NCBI GenBank assembly: GCA_005879815.1
Contig: VBKA01000069.1
Coordinates: 1-32,435, forward strand
Direction of reading: 5' to 3'
Origin: Chloroflexota bacterium
GTDB lineage: Bacteria; Chloroflexota; Limnocylindria; QHBO01
Length of the DNA stretch: 32,435 nucleotides
The notes beneath the pieces were generated by a model. The model was given only the letters and a program-made list of their open reading frames with translations. It had not been told where the DNA came from and searched no databases. Shown here in pieces: positions 1 to 7,480 of the stretch. Position numbers and translations under genes: made by a program. Position 1 is the first letter of the stretch. Each line of letters begins with the position of its first letter.

Positions 1-1
1 C

Positions 2-814
2 CAGATGAAGATCTGGTGCCCGTTCCATGAGGAGGTCATCCCGCGCTCGGAGACTGTGCGCGGCTACGAGTGGAGCAAGGACAAGTACGTGGTGGTCACC
101 GACGAGGACCTGGAGTCGGTGCCGCTCAAGACGGTGCGGGCAATCGAGATCGAGAAGTTCGTGGACGAGGAGCAGGCCGAAGAGACCGCCTCGCGCTTCG
201 TCAAGCAGGCTTACTACCTGGAGCCAGATGAGATCGGCCGTAAGGCGTTCTACCTGTTGAAATCGGTGCTCGCCGACGCCGGCAAGACCGCGATCTGCAA
301 GATCGTGCTGAGGGACCGCGAGCAGCTGGCAGCCCTCAACCCCTTCTCGGAGACGATGCTGCTGACCACGCTGCATTGGCCCGATGAGATCCGCTCCCTG
401 GAGGAGCTGAACCTCCCTGAGCAGGAGATCGAGATCAAGCCCACCGAGCGCAAGATGGCCGAGCAGCTGGTGGATTCGATGACCGGGGAGTTCGATGCCA
501 CCGAGTACAAGGACGACTACCGCGAGGCGCTGATGGGCGTCATCGAGGCCAAGGTGGCGGGTGAAGAGCCGACGCGGGCGGCCAAGGCGGAGCCGACCAA
601 GATCGGCGACCTGATGGCCGCCCTTGAGGCGTCGGTCGCCGCCGCTCGCGAGGGACGTCGCGCTGGTGGCGAGGAGACCAAGGCCCCAGCCGCCGAAGGC
701 GGTGGACGCTCCAGGCGCTCCGCGAAGGAGCCTGCGAAGAGCAGGGGCGGTGAGCGGGCCGGCGCGCGCCGAGCCCAGGAGGAGAAGCCGGCTCGGCGCC
801 GCAAGACGGCGTAG
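2..814 (+). CDS. ku: Ku protein, non-homologous end-joining DNA-end binder (5' partial)
   Basis: Bacterial Ku homodimers ring double-strand ends and recruit a ligase for non-homologous end joining. The visible 270 codons lack the usual N-terminal 'IWKGAISFG'-type start. The frame is open to the window edge, so the gene begins upstream and the ATG at 5 is internal. Recognisable Ku core stretches are CPFHEEVIPR, VRGYEW, VVTDEDLESV, the TTLHWPDEIR segment and AEQLVDSMTGEFDATEYKD, followed by the conserved YREALMGVIEAKVAGEE helix. The last ~60 residues are a low-complexity Lys/Arg/Ala-rich tail ending in RRRKTA, as in many bacterial Ku proteins, where such tails bind DNA. The next gene starts 9 nt after the stop and encodes a ligase-fold relative, consistent with a repair operon. 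Assignment to Ku is secure; only the N-terminus is missing. Confidence 0.95.
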   Translation, partial: QMKIWCPFHEEVIPRSETVRGYEWSKDKYVVVTDEDLESVPLKTVRAIEIEKFVDEEQAEETASRFVKQAYYLEPDEIGRKAFYLLKSVLADAGKTAICKIVLRDREQLAALNPFSETMLLTTLHWPDEIRSLEELNLPEQEIEIKPTERKMAEQLVDSMTGEFDATEYKDDYREALMGVIEAKVAGEEPTRAAKAEPTKIGDLMAALEASVAAAREGRRAGGEETKAPAAEGGGRSRRSAKEPAKSRGGERAGARRAQEEKPARRRKTA

Positions 815-817
815 CCT
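812..817 (+). promoter_or_regulatory. Possible -10 box (TAGCCT) six bases before the ligase-like gene
   Basis: TAGCCT ends 6 nt before the GTG at 824, the same spacing seen before several other genes in this window. The TAG is also the stop codon of ku, so part of the match is forced, and no -35 element is evident. The two genes may simply be co-transcribed. Confidence 0.25.
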
Positions 818-823
818 CGCGCC

Positions 824-1519
824 GTGCTCGGCGACCAGCTCAAGCTCCCGCTCCCCGAGGAGCAGGCCGCACCGCGCCTTCCAGAACGGATCAACCCGAT
901 GCAGGCGGTCGGCGTCGACCAGCCCTTCGACGACCCTGGGTACTTCTTCGAGCCGTGGTGGCCGGGCGCCCGAGCGCTCGCCTTCGTCGAGTCGGGACGG
1001 CTGCGGATGCAGGTGAGCGGACTGTCAGATCCCCTCGCGGCTTTCCCGGAGCTGCGCGATCTGCCCCGGCAGGTGGTCGGGGAGGGCGTGGTGCTGGACG
1101 GCACCCTGCTTGTCCTCGACGACGAAGGGCGTCCTGATTCGGAGCTCCTGCGGGCGCGGCTGACCGGTGCCCCCTCCGGCGCGACCGGTCCCGGGAGACC
1201 GGCGTACGTGGCTGCGGACCTGCTCTGGAGCGAGGGGGCGTCCTGGACCCGACGGCCGTTCAGCGCTCGGCGCGATCGTCTGACGGCCGTGTTGCCGGCC
1301 GGGGACCGGGTGATCGTCGGCCGCGGCTACGTTCAGGAGGGGACGTTGGTGGCCGAGGCACTTGCCGCGCTGGGCCTGGACGGTCTCTCCGCGCGGCGCC
1401 TCGCCGCTCGCTACCGGGCGGGGTCGGGCCACGACGCCTGGTTGCGTGCGCCCATCACCCCGCCGGAACCCCGGCCCCGCCCCACGCTGGCGCTCATCCT
1501 TCGCCTGCCGCTGACCTGA
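824..1519 (+). CDS. Degenerate ATP-dependent DNA ligase adenylation-domain protein (probable pseudoenzyme)
   Basis: The 231-aa product resembles the nucleotidyltransferase domain of LigD-type ATP-dependent ligases: PMQAVGVDQPFDDPGYFFEP, AAFPELRDLP, VVLDGTLLVLDDEGRPD, ADLLWSEG and RRLAARYRAG align with ligase landmarks in order. The catalytic positions are altered. Motif I, normally E-P-K-W-D-G, reads EPWWPG (residues 43-48), so the lysine that takes AMP is Trp45 and the Asp is Pro47. Motif III DGE is DGT (92-94). Motif IV EG-x-x-AKR reads DGLSARR, and motif V WLKVK reads WLRAP. No OB-fold domain follows. It starts with GTG 9 nt after ku. I infer a non-catalytic partner or scaffold for Ku rather than a working ligase. 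Low-level or divergent chemistry cannot be excluded. The frame is intact, so it is not an obviously decaying gene. Confidence 0.8.
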   Translation: MLGDQLKLPLPEEQAAPRLPERINPMQAVGVDQPFDDPGYFFEPWWPGARALAFVESGRLRMQVSGLSDPLAAFPELRDLPRQVVGEGVVLDGTLLVLDDEGRPDSELLRARLTGAPSGATGPGRPAYVAADLLWSEGASWTRRPFSARRDRLTAVLPAGDRVIVGRGYVQEGTLVAEALAALGLDGLSARRLAARYRAGSGHDAWLRAPITPPEPRPRPTLALILRLPLT

Positions 1520-1522
1520 CCC

Positions 1523-3787
1523 TTATCCGTCCGGGGGCAGGAAGCGCTCGAGCGCCCACGGCCACGGAGGTGCCGGCGTCAGCCGCTCGGCGGCCTGCAC
1601 GAGCTCGTCCCGGGGAGCGATGTGCAGCGAGCTGATCTCGTAGGTTACCGGTGGCGGAGGCTGGGCGACGAACGCCAGCGCCCCACCACGCAGGAAAGCG
1701 GCGACCGCGATCACCTGGGTCGGGTCCTCACTCCAGTGCGCCTTGAGCACCGACGCGACTTCCCAGGTGAGCGGTTCGAACGGCTGGCGGCGCTCGGCGT
1801 CCACCAGTGCATCGGCAGCATAGGCGTGGTCGCCGCGGATCGCCGCTGCGACGGCGGTGACGACCGGATCGCTCCCGGCCGGTGCGATCACGGGCTCGCC
1901 CTCCGCTGCCAGTGCCAGGACGAGCGCCAGCTGGCTGGTTACCGTCGCCGGCGACGGCAGGCTCGCCGGGTCGATGAGGACGCGACGCGGCCAGGAGACG
2001 CTCAACGCCGTGGAACGGTTGTCGAGCAGCGAGCGCCCATACAGGTCGTCTGCCTGTTGCGGGCGGCCTAAGCGGTCCTCGACGAGCGCCGCGTTGATCA
2101 GCTCGCGGTGCGTCACCGGGCTCCAGCGAGCCGATGCATCGGCCGCTACCAGGGCGCATGGGCGATCGCCGCCCGCCGCGCAGAGCAGCGCCAGATTCGT
2201 CCATGACGGGCCGTCGCCGGGGTTCAGCCGCGTCGCCTCCCGAGCCGCCGCGATGGCCGTCTCGCGATCTCCGACCATGTCGGCAGCCACGGCCAGGGCC
2301 TTGGGTCCGCTCGGCTGCCATGGATCGAGCGCAGTCGATGCCCGATACCAGCCCTCGGCAGAGCTCCATCGGCCGGCCCAGACGTCCTCCGTTGCGAGCC
2401 GGTAGGTGACGCTCGCGGCGTCACCCAGCAGCACGGGAATGAGCAGAGCTGCCGCCGCGATGGCGGCCACCACGACTGCGCGAGTCGGGAGGCGAGGGCG
2501 CGTCCAGGACACGGCGCCAGCATCGACCACCGCGACTGCCGCCAGCAGCAGGACGATCAGGTCGAAGCTGGGCAGGAAGGTCAGGTCCTCGACGACACCG
2601 GCGACCAGGAAGCCGGCCAGGACCGAGGCCGCGGCCCGCCCGCGCGTGGTTCGCGATCGCTGTGGCCCGGCGATCCAGAAGAAGAGGACGACGATCGACA
2701 GGCCGGCGGCCAGGCCGAGCAGCCCGGCATCGCCCAGCACGCCCAGCGCCAGGTCGTGGGAATGGGGCTGGCGAATCGGCCCGATGCCTGGCGCGGCAGC
2801 TGCCTGGCGGGCGTAGGGCATGGTTCCCGGCCCGATACCGGTGATCGGGCTCACCGACCAGGCCGTGAGCGTGTCCATCCACAGGCGCTCGCGATAGACC
2901 AGCGAGGTGATGGCCGTGAATCGCGGAGCCACGAATGCGACTCCGATCGCCAGCACCACGACGAGCAGGGCGGCGGCGACCAGTCCTCCGCGGCTCGGAC
3001 GAGGAAGACGGAACCGTGGCAGGCGGCCGACGGCGGGTGCGACGAACACAAGTGCGGCCACGCCGAGCGCCAACCAGGCCGAACGCGACCCTGACAGGGC
3101 CGCCAGCGGCGCGATCAGCACGACCGTTGTCCCCAGCAGCAGCAGCCGCAGCCAGCGAGGCCGGACGAGCAGGCAGAGCGGAAGCAGGCCGAGGAGGATG
3201 AATGGTGGCACGGCAACCGAACCAAACGCGGTCGATTCGCCCACGACACGCACCGGCGGGAGACCTCCGACACCCAGCGAGAACCAGCCGATCCGCCGCG
3301 AAACGAGCTGCCACAGGATCGAGGCCGCCAGCATCAGGGTGGGAACCATCGCCACCAGCGCGGCCAGGACCGGTCGGCGGGTGATCGCCAGGATTGCGAG
3401 CGGCAGCAGGCCGGCGAACGCGAGGGTCGCCGCCAAGGCGCGGGCCGCGAGCCCGTGATTTTGACCGAGCACACTGGCCAGCCCGAGCGCCACCAGGAAG
3501 ACGAGGATCGGGATCTCGAGGCGCGATCGGGGAAACGGCGCTCCTCGCAGAAGCGCCACCACGCCTGTTGCCAGTGCAGCACCGCCGAGAAGATGCAGCA
3601 TGAGCTGGAGGCGGCCGTCCCAGAGCGCGCTGTCCCAGCCCAGGTTGCCGAAGACGGCCAGGCCTCCGAGGGAGGCGCACAGCTCGACGGGTGTCAGCCG
3701 TGCGTGCCCGATCCAGATCGTCCGCGGGAAGCGCCGCCGGTCGCCGTCCAGGCTGGTTGCCGGCGGATCGGCCTCAGGCCGAGACAC
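1523..3787 (-). CDS. O-antigen ligase/polymerase-like membrane protein with C-terminal TPR-like region
   Basis: The 754-aa protein has about a dozen hydrophobic segments in residues ~30-465. It carries the Wzy_C/O-antigen-ligase hallmark around residues 330-360 (PHSHDLALGVLGDAGLLGL), with the upstream YRERLWMDTLTAW and GIGPGTMPY segments typical of the family. These proteins join or polymerise lipid-linked glycans at the outer face of the membrane. After the last membrane segment there is an Ala-rich helical region with TPR-like units (for example SSAEGWYRASTALDP and AIAAAREATRLNPGDGPSW), a common extension in this family. The start is a GTG that overlaps the end of the CYTH gene by 14 nt, so it is the third gene of the WYL-CYTH operon. 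It converges on the ligase-like gene with a 3-nt gap. The glycan substrate is unknown and no glycosyltransferases are adjacent. Confidence 0.82.
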   Translation of the reverse strand: MSRPEADPPATSLDGDRRRFPRTIWIGHARLTPVELCASLGGLAVFGNLGWDSALWDGRLQLMLHLLGGAALATGVVALLRGAPFPRSRLEIPILVFLVALGLASVLGQNHGLAARALAATLAFAGLLPLAILAITRRPVLAALVAMVPTLMLAASILWQLVSRRIGWFSLGVGGLPPVRVVGESTAFGSVAVPPFILLGLLPLCLLVRPRWLRLLLLGTTVVLIAPLAALSGSRSAWLALGVAALVFVAPAVGRLPRFRLPRPSRGGLVAAALLVVVLAIGVAFVAPRFTAITSLVYRERLWMDTLTAWSVSPITGIGPGTMPYARQAAAAPGIGPIRQPHSHDLALGVLGDAGLLGLAAGLSIVVLFFWIAGPQRSRTTRGRAAASVLAGFLVAGVVEDLTFLPSFDLIVLLLAAVAVVDAGAVSWTRPRLPTRAVVVAAIAAAALLIPVLLGDAASVTYRLATEDVWAGRWSSAEGWYRASTALDPWQPSGPKALAVAADMVGDRETAIAAAREATRLNPGDGPSWTNLALLCAAGGDRPCALVAADASARWSPVTHRELINAALVEDRLGRPQQADDLYGRSLLDNRSTALSVSWPRRVLIDPASLPSPATVTSQLALVLALAAEGEPVIAPAGSDPVVTAVAAAIRGDHAYAADALVDAERRQPFEPLTWEVASVLKAHWSEDPTQVIAVAAFLRGGALAFVAQPPPPVTYEISSLHIAPRDELVQAAERLTPAPPWPWALERFLPPDG

Positions 3788-4514
3788 GGTCGATGAGCGC
3801 CACGGCCCGCTCGAGCTTGGTCATCGGCTCAATGGCGAGACCTCCGACAGCGAGCAGGTCGGCCAGCAGGCGGCGGATCGGGCCCTCTCGCGGTGCTGCG
3901 GTCGTCCGTTCGATCTCGAGCTCGACGCACCAGAGCCGGCCGATGGGCGCTCCGTGCTGGACAACGCTGATTCGATCCAGGCTCAGGATCCCGACGCGAA
4001 CGAGCCCGTCGCGTACCGAGCGCTCGGTCCTGCGCTGCCGCAGCACGAATCGTTCCTGCAGCTCCCGCCCGCCGGTGAGCTCCAGGAGGCGATCGCGCGC
4101 GGCGGAGGCCGGCCAGTCCCTGGGATCCAGGCGGGCGCTCGCGGGTCCCTCGATCTCCGGTCGCCGATGCAGCGCGCCGCCCAGTGTCTCCTCCTGTGCG
4201 CCATCCGGCCCGTCAGTCGCGGCTGCCGGAGGTCCCTTGAGCGAGATCAGGTGCCGCCTCGCTCGTCTCCGATGCCGGCATGCCCAGCCGGCGGCGGCCA
4301 GGCGGCCTTCGCCGGTATCCAGGTAGCGATCGACCTCGAGAAACGTATCTGGCGTACCGAGCGGCATCGAGCCGAGCTGCCGCATGCCGGCAAGCCGCTG
4401 CAGCGGACCCTCGCCCGTCGCTGAGAGCTTGAGCTCGGTTTCGACCAGGCCCGGGTCGAGCCGTCCTGCAAACGAGCCCTCAGCCACCAGGACGCGCCGC
4501 CGCCACCGGTCCAT
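3774..4514 (-). CDS. CYTH-domain protein (triphosphate tunnel metalloenzyme fold)
   Basis: The 246-aa product carries the N-terminal CYTH signature ExExK as E25-T-E27-L-K29. It also has the expected FLEVDRYLDTGEGRLAAAGW strand pair, a basic HRRRARRHLISLKGP segment and a later Glu-rich strand CVELEIE. CYTH proteins bind triphosphate compounds in a beta-barrel tunnel and include inorganic triphosphatases, thiamine triphosphatases and class IV adenylyl cyclases; the sequence does not tell which. The ATG at 4514 lies inside the last codons of the WYL gene (35-nt overlap). Its 3' end overlaps the O-antigen-ligase-like gene by 14 nt, so all three are almost certainly co-transcribed. An open frame extends further upstream to 4625, but it runs through the WYL gene and has no CYTH similarity, so I rejected it as the start. 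No CHAD domain is fused. Confidence 0.78.
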   Translation of the reverse strand: MDRWRRRVLVAEGSFAGRLDPGLVETELKLSATGEGPLQRLAGMRQLGSMPLGTPDTFLEVDRYLDTGEGRLAAAGWACRHRRRARRHLISLKGPPAAATDGPDGAQEETLGGALHRRPEIEGPASARLDPRDWPASAARDRLLELTGGRELQERFVLRQRRTERSVRDGLVRVGILSLDRISVVQHGAPIGRLWCVELEIERTTAAPREGPIRRLLADLLAVGGLAIEPMTKLERAVALIDRVSA

Positions 4515-5541
4515 AGCGCATGGCGGTCCTGCCCACGACCTGGGCAACGGACTCGCGCAGGCTGGCGGGGGCCAGGACCTCAACCGCATCGCCCCACGAC
4601 AGGATCCACGGCCGGATCTCGACAATACCGGCGACGGTGAAGGTCAGCTCGACGCCCCCGTCAGGCAGCTTGACCAAGCGCTGCGAGCGGTGCCACACCG
4701 CCTCCTGCACGCGACGCGCGATCGAGGCGTCGAACCGCAGACGGACCTCCTCGGTGGGCGTGCCTTCCGAGGACCAGATCCCCCACGAGTGTGCGAGGTA
4801 GCGGTCAGGATCGAAATCATCGGGAATCTCGTAGCGCTTGGTGGTCAGCGTGGCGGATCGAGTGCGCTCGATCTTGAACGTGCGCAGGGCGCCGGCGGAC
4901 TCGTCGAAGCCGATGAGATACACGGTGCGCAGCGCGGCATCCGGCTCCAGGAAGTACGGGTGGACCCGCGTTGACCGGCGGGGCCCCTCGCTTGGCTCGT
5001 AGTCGATCTCCACCACCAGCCCCTCGGACCATCCTCGCGCGACGGTCGCGAAGGTCCGCGTGAAGGGCTCGTTCGGCGAGTGCTCCCCGACCGCCAGCAT
5101 CGTGGCCGCCACGTGCCTGGCGATCGGCTGAGGGAGAAGGTCGGCGAGCTTGGTGAACGCGCTCACGACGGCCTGGTCGTATTCATCGCTCCAGCGTGCG
5201 ATAAGCCGGGCCGCCAGGAAGAGCACGATCGCCTCAGGCACGGACAGGTGCAGGGGCGGCAGGAAGTACTTGCGCTCGATCCCGTATCGGCCCCTCCCAG
5301 CCTGGAAGATGGGGACCGCGAGCTCCTCCTCGAGCGCGTTGAGGTCGCGGTAGACCGTCCGGGTGGTCATGCCAGTGAGCCTCGCGATCTCCGCGACGGG
5401 GACGCCCTGCTCGCCGCTTCCCACGCTGTACAGGATCGACGCGACCCGCAGCAGACGCGCGAGGCGATCACGCTTGCGTCCGGCGCGATCGTCGGCGAGC
5501 CCGTCCTCGCCCCACTCGTCGGCTGCTGGATCAGCCCTCAT
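4480..5541 (-). CDS. WYL-domain transcriptional regulator with N-terminal HTH
   Basis: The 353-aa protein has a DeoR/HTH_11-like winged helix at residues ~30-90 (VAEIARLTGMTTRTVYRDLNAL followed by a wing ending GRGRYGIERKYF). A WYL ligand-sensing domain follows at ~165-235 (VEIDYEPSEGPRRSTRVHPYFLE, then VYLIGFDE and RTFKIERT), with the Trp of the WYL triad replaced by Val (VYL). A WCX-type C-terminal extension at ~260-340 (VRLRFDASIARRVQEAVWHRSQ, WILSWGDAVEVL) completes the YafY-like architecture. WYL regulators typically respond to nucleic acids or nucleotides. It is first in an overlapping operon with the CYTH and glycan-ligase genes, so a plausible but unproven role is autoregulating that operon. 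The ATG lies only 7 nt downstream of a TACCAT -10-like box, with no Shine-Dalgarno sequence, suggesting a leaderless transcript. Confidence 0.88.
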   Translation of the reverse strand: MRADPAADEWGEDGLADDRAGRKRDRLARLLRVASILYSVGSGEQGVPVAEIARLTGMTTRTVYRDLNALEEELAVPIFQAGRGRYGIERKYFLPPLHLSVPEAIVLFLAARLIARWSDEYDQAVVSAFTKLADLLPQPIARHVAATMLAVGEHSPNEPFTRTFATVARGWSEGLVVEIDYEPSEGPRRSTRVHPYFLEPDAALRTVYLIGFDESAGALRTFKIERTRSATLTTKRYEIPDDFDPDRYLAHSWGIWSSEGTPTEEVRLRFDASIARRVQEAVWHRSQRLVKLPDGGVELTFTVAGIVEIRPWILSWGDAVEVLAPASLRESVAQVVGRTAMRYGPVAAARPGG

Positions 5542-5548
5542 CGGCCGG

Positions 5549-5554
5549 ATGGTA
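5549..5554 (-). promoter_or_regulatory. Putative -10 box TACCAT of the WYL operon
   Basis: Read on the minus strand, TACCAT ends 7 nt before the WYL-regulator ATG (5541), so a transcript starting at the usual distance would begin at or next to the start codon. No convincing -35 hexamer is seen. Confidence 0.45.
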
Positions 5555-5583
5555 CGCCGCGCCGGGGGATGAGGGTCCGACGG

Positions 5584-6369
5584 CTAGCTCGCGGCTGGTG
5601 GGGAACTGGTCGCCGGCGTGGAGGCGCCGGCACCACTCGGATTCGCGCTGGCCCGCGGGGTCGGGCTTGGACGTGGCGTGGGGGTCGGCGCCGGCTGTCC
5701 CGGCAATGCCTTCAGCATGGCGCGATTGGCCGCGTCGCTCGACCCGGTCAAGAGAAAGACGTATTGCCCGGCGCTCCAGCAATAGAGGGTCGTGCCGGGG
5801 AGGGTCGCGGCATCGTCGCCGCGTCTCCAGACGCGCTTGCCGGCGACGATCGTTGCCCGCCACGCTTCGAGGTGCAGTCCGTGGATGCCCACGTACTGGC
5901 CGGCAGCCGCGAGATACGGACGAAGCGTCGCGGTATCGACAGGTGCGCCGCCAACCCGGACGGCGAAGAGCGAGAGACGCGGCTTCTCGACGAAGGCGAC
6001 CGCCAGAGACTCGAAGCGGAGGCCCAGCTCGCCGAACGTCAGGCCGATGTCGCCCGGGGTGATGCCGAACTCGCTGGGTGCCGGCTTCTCCACGTGAGCA
6101 CCGACGATCCTGGCGGGGATCAGCGCCTCCAGCTGGGGATCCGGCTGATTTGTGAAGCGCGGCGTGGGCGCGGGGGTCGGGGACGGCCGGACGCTTGGCG
6201 TCGGCGTCGCGGGCATGGTGCTGCCCGACACCGAGGGGCTGGGTGTCGTGCTGCCCGGTCCCGGCTCAGCGGTCGAGCACGCTGCCAGCACGACCACCGC
6301 CAGCACGAGGCATGGGCCGAGCGTACGCCACGGAGACGGGCGTGCGGCAGCAAGGAGATGCGTCGGCAT
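5584..6369 (-). CDS. Pro/Thr/Ser-rich lipoprotein of unknown function
   Basis: The 261-aa protein begins with a lipoprotein signal peptide: a basic start, a hydrophobic core LVLAVVVLAA and the lipobox cysteine at residue 31 (LAAC). A low-complexity Pro/Thr/Ser linker spans residues ~35-70. A globular region of ~140 residues follows, with landmarks GITPGDIGLTFGELGLRFESL, LSLFAVRVGG, YVGIHGLHLEAW and YCWSAGQYVFLLTG, and then a second Pro/Ser/Ala-rich tail. The globular part looks like a small membrane-tethered sensor or binding domain, but I do not recognise a family. The ATG has a TATCCT -10-like box ending 10 nt upstream and no Shine-Dalgarno sequence. It is separated by 42 nt from the WYL operon downstream on the same strand. 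Confidence 0.72.
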   Translation of the reverse strand: MPTHLLAAARPSPWRTLGPCLVLAVVVLAACSTAEPGPGSTTPSPSVSGSTMPATPTPSVRPSPTPAPTPRFTNQPDPQLEALIPARIVGAHVEKPAPSEFGITPGDIGLTFGELGLRFESLAVAFVEKPRLSLFAVRVGGAPVDTATLRPYLAAAGQYVGIHGLHLEAWRATIVAGKRVWRRGDDAATLPGTTLYCWSAGQYVFLLTGSSDAANRAMLKALPGQPAPTPTPRPSPTPRASANPSGAGASTPATSSPPAAS

Positions 6370-6379
6370 GGGCGCCGAC

Positions 6380-6385
6380 AGGATA
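6380..6385 (-). promoter_or_regulatory. Putative extended -10 box (TGCTATCCT) of the lipoprotein gene
   Basis: On the minus strand TATCCT is preceded by TGC (an extended -10) and ends 10 nt before the lipoprotein ATG, which predicts a 5' leader of only a few bases. Confidence 0.45.
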
Positions 6386-6442
6386 GCAGCCGACCGCCCA
6401 GCCAGACGGACCGGCCAACCGGGCGGTCGCGCTGATGGCGGG

Positions 6443-7480
6443 TCAGGCGGCTCCAGCGACGGCGGGTCGGTCCGTGCGTCGCCGTCGCGCTCGGATCGGC
6501 TCGGGGTCCGGCACGACGACGGCCTGAAGCGCGTCCAGCACCTCGCCTCGCAGGCGGGGATGCGCGGCCTTCATCGCGGCCACCGCTTCCCCAAACTGCC
6601 GTCGCCGGGCAGACGGAGCGTGGGCCATCTCGTCGTAGGCATTGGCGGCGGCGACGACTTCGGTGGCCAGCGAGGTGGAGGCGCGCAGTCGCCGCCGCGG
6701 ACGGCCCTCTGCGAGCTGACGGACACCCGCGATCACCTCGCCCACTTCGCGCAACGAGCGGATGGCTCCGAGCTCAGTACGTCCGAGGCTCGTCACCTCA
6801 TGCAGGCGCGCCGCCAGCTCGATGACCTCGATCTCCTCCTGCGTACAACCGAGACGCTCGGCCATCGCGGAGGCCAATCGTCCAACACGGTCCGCGTGCT
6901 GGCTCATGGCCTTCCCAGGATCGAGCGAGCGAGACACCGTCAGGAGCACGGAGCGGGTTGCATCCTCGGATTGGACGTCCGCGCCGCCCAGGCGCGCGGC
7001 CTTCTCGACCAGGTGCTCGACCGCGCCCGCCTCTTCCGGGTGCATGAGGGCCGCGCGGGCCAGCTGGTCGAGCGTTCCGCGCAGGTCGCGCATCTCGCTC
7101 GGCACGTCGGCGAAGCGCACGACCCGGTTCTCCCCGGACCGCTTGCCGTGATAGAGCGCCGTGTCCGCGGCGGTGATGAGGGAGTTCTTGTCTCGCGCAT
7201 CGGCCGGGAAGGCCGCGGCGCCCACGGTGATGGTCACCGGGGTCGCCTCCGAGGCGCTCAGGCGGGCGACGGCCCGGCGGATCCGGTCGCCGACAACGGC
7301 GGCGTCGGCAGCGTCCACGTCGCTCAGCACGAGCGCCAGCTCGTCGCCTCCGTAGCGGTAGACGCGGTCACCGGTGCGCGCCGCGGTGGTGATTGCGCTG
7401 CCGATGGCCTGCAGCAGGGTGTCGCCGGCCGGGTGGCCCAGCCGATCGTTGTAGTCCTTGAAGCGATCGAGGTCCATCAT
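6443..7480 (-). CDS. GGDEF diguanylate cyclase domain plus degenerate HD domain (3' half of a broken sensor gene)
   Basis: This is the downstream half of a signalling gene whose upstream half is read in another frame. From the ATG at 7480 it encodes MMDLDRFKDYNDRLGHPAGD, then the active-site loop YRYGGDELALVL. An RxxD inhibitory-site motif (RTGD) lies five residues before GGDEL, so c-di-GMP synthesis with product inhibition would be possible in an intact protein. The N-terminal GGDEF segment (TDALTGLGNHGSFQRYL) is encoded just upstream, in frame but before any good start. A second domain resembles HD-GYP, with QHADRVGRLASAMAERLG and AARLHEVTSLGR. The metal-binding HD is HE and the following DIGK is lost, so phosphodiesterase activity is unlikely. 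Translation from 7480 alone would omit the first GGDEF strand and helix. Confidence 0.78.
   Translation of the reverse strand: MMDLDRFKDYNDRLGHPAGDTLLQAIGSAITTAARTGDRVYRYGGDELALVLSDVDAADAAVVGDRIRRAVARLSASEATPVTITVGAAAFPADARDKNSLITAADTALYHGKRSGENRVVRFADVPSEMRDLRGTLDQLARAALMHPEEAGAVEHLVEKAARLGGADVQSEDATRSVLLTVSRSLDPGKAMSQHADRVGRLASAMAERLGCTQEEIEVIELAARLHEVTSLGRTELGAIRSLREVGEVIAGVRQLAEGRPRRRLRASTSLATEVVAAANAYDEMAHAPSARRRQFGEAVAAMKAAHPRLRGEVLDALQAVVVPDPEPIRARRRRTDRPAVAGAA

Noticed and set aside
2421..3680. A 419-codon minus-strand frame inside the glycan-ligase gene
   Set aside because: Arg/Pro-rich alternate frame of a membrane protein whose true frame has the family motif and hydrophobic segments.
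5080..6435. A 451-codon plus-strand frame across the WYL and lipoprotein genes
   Set aside because: Arg/Gly-rich, no domain, and antisense to two well-supported genes.
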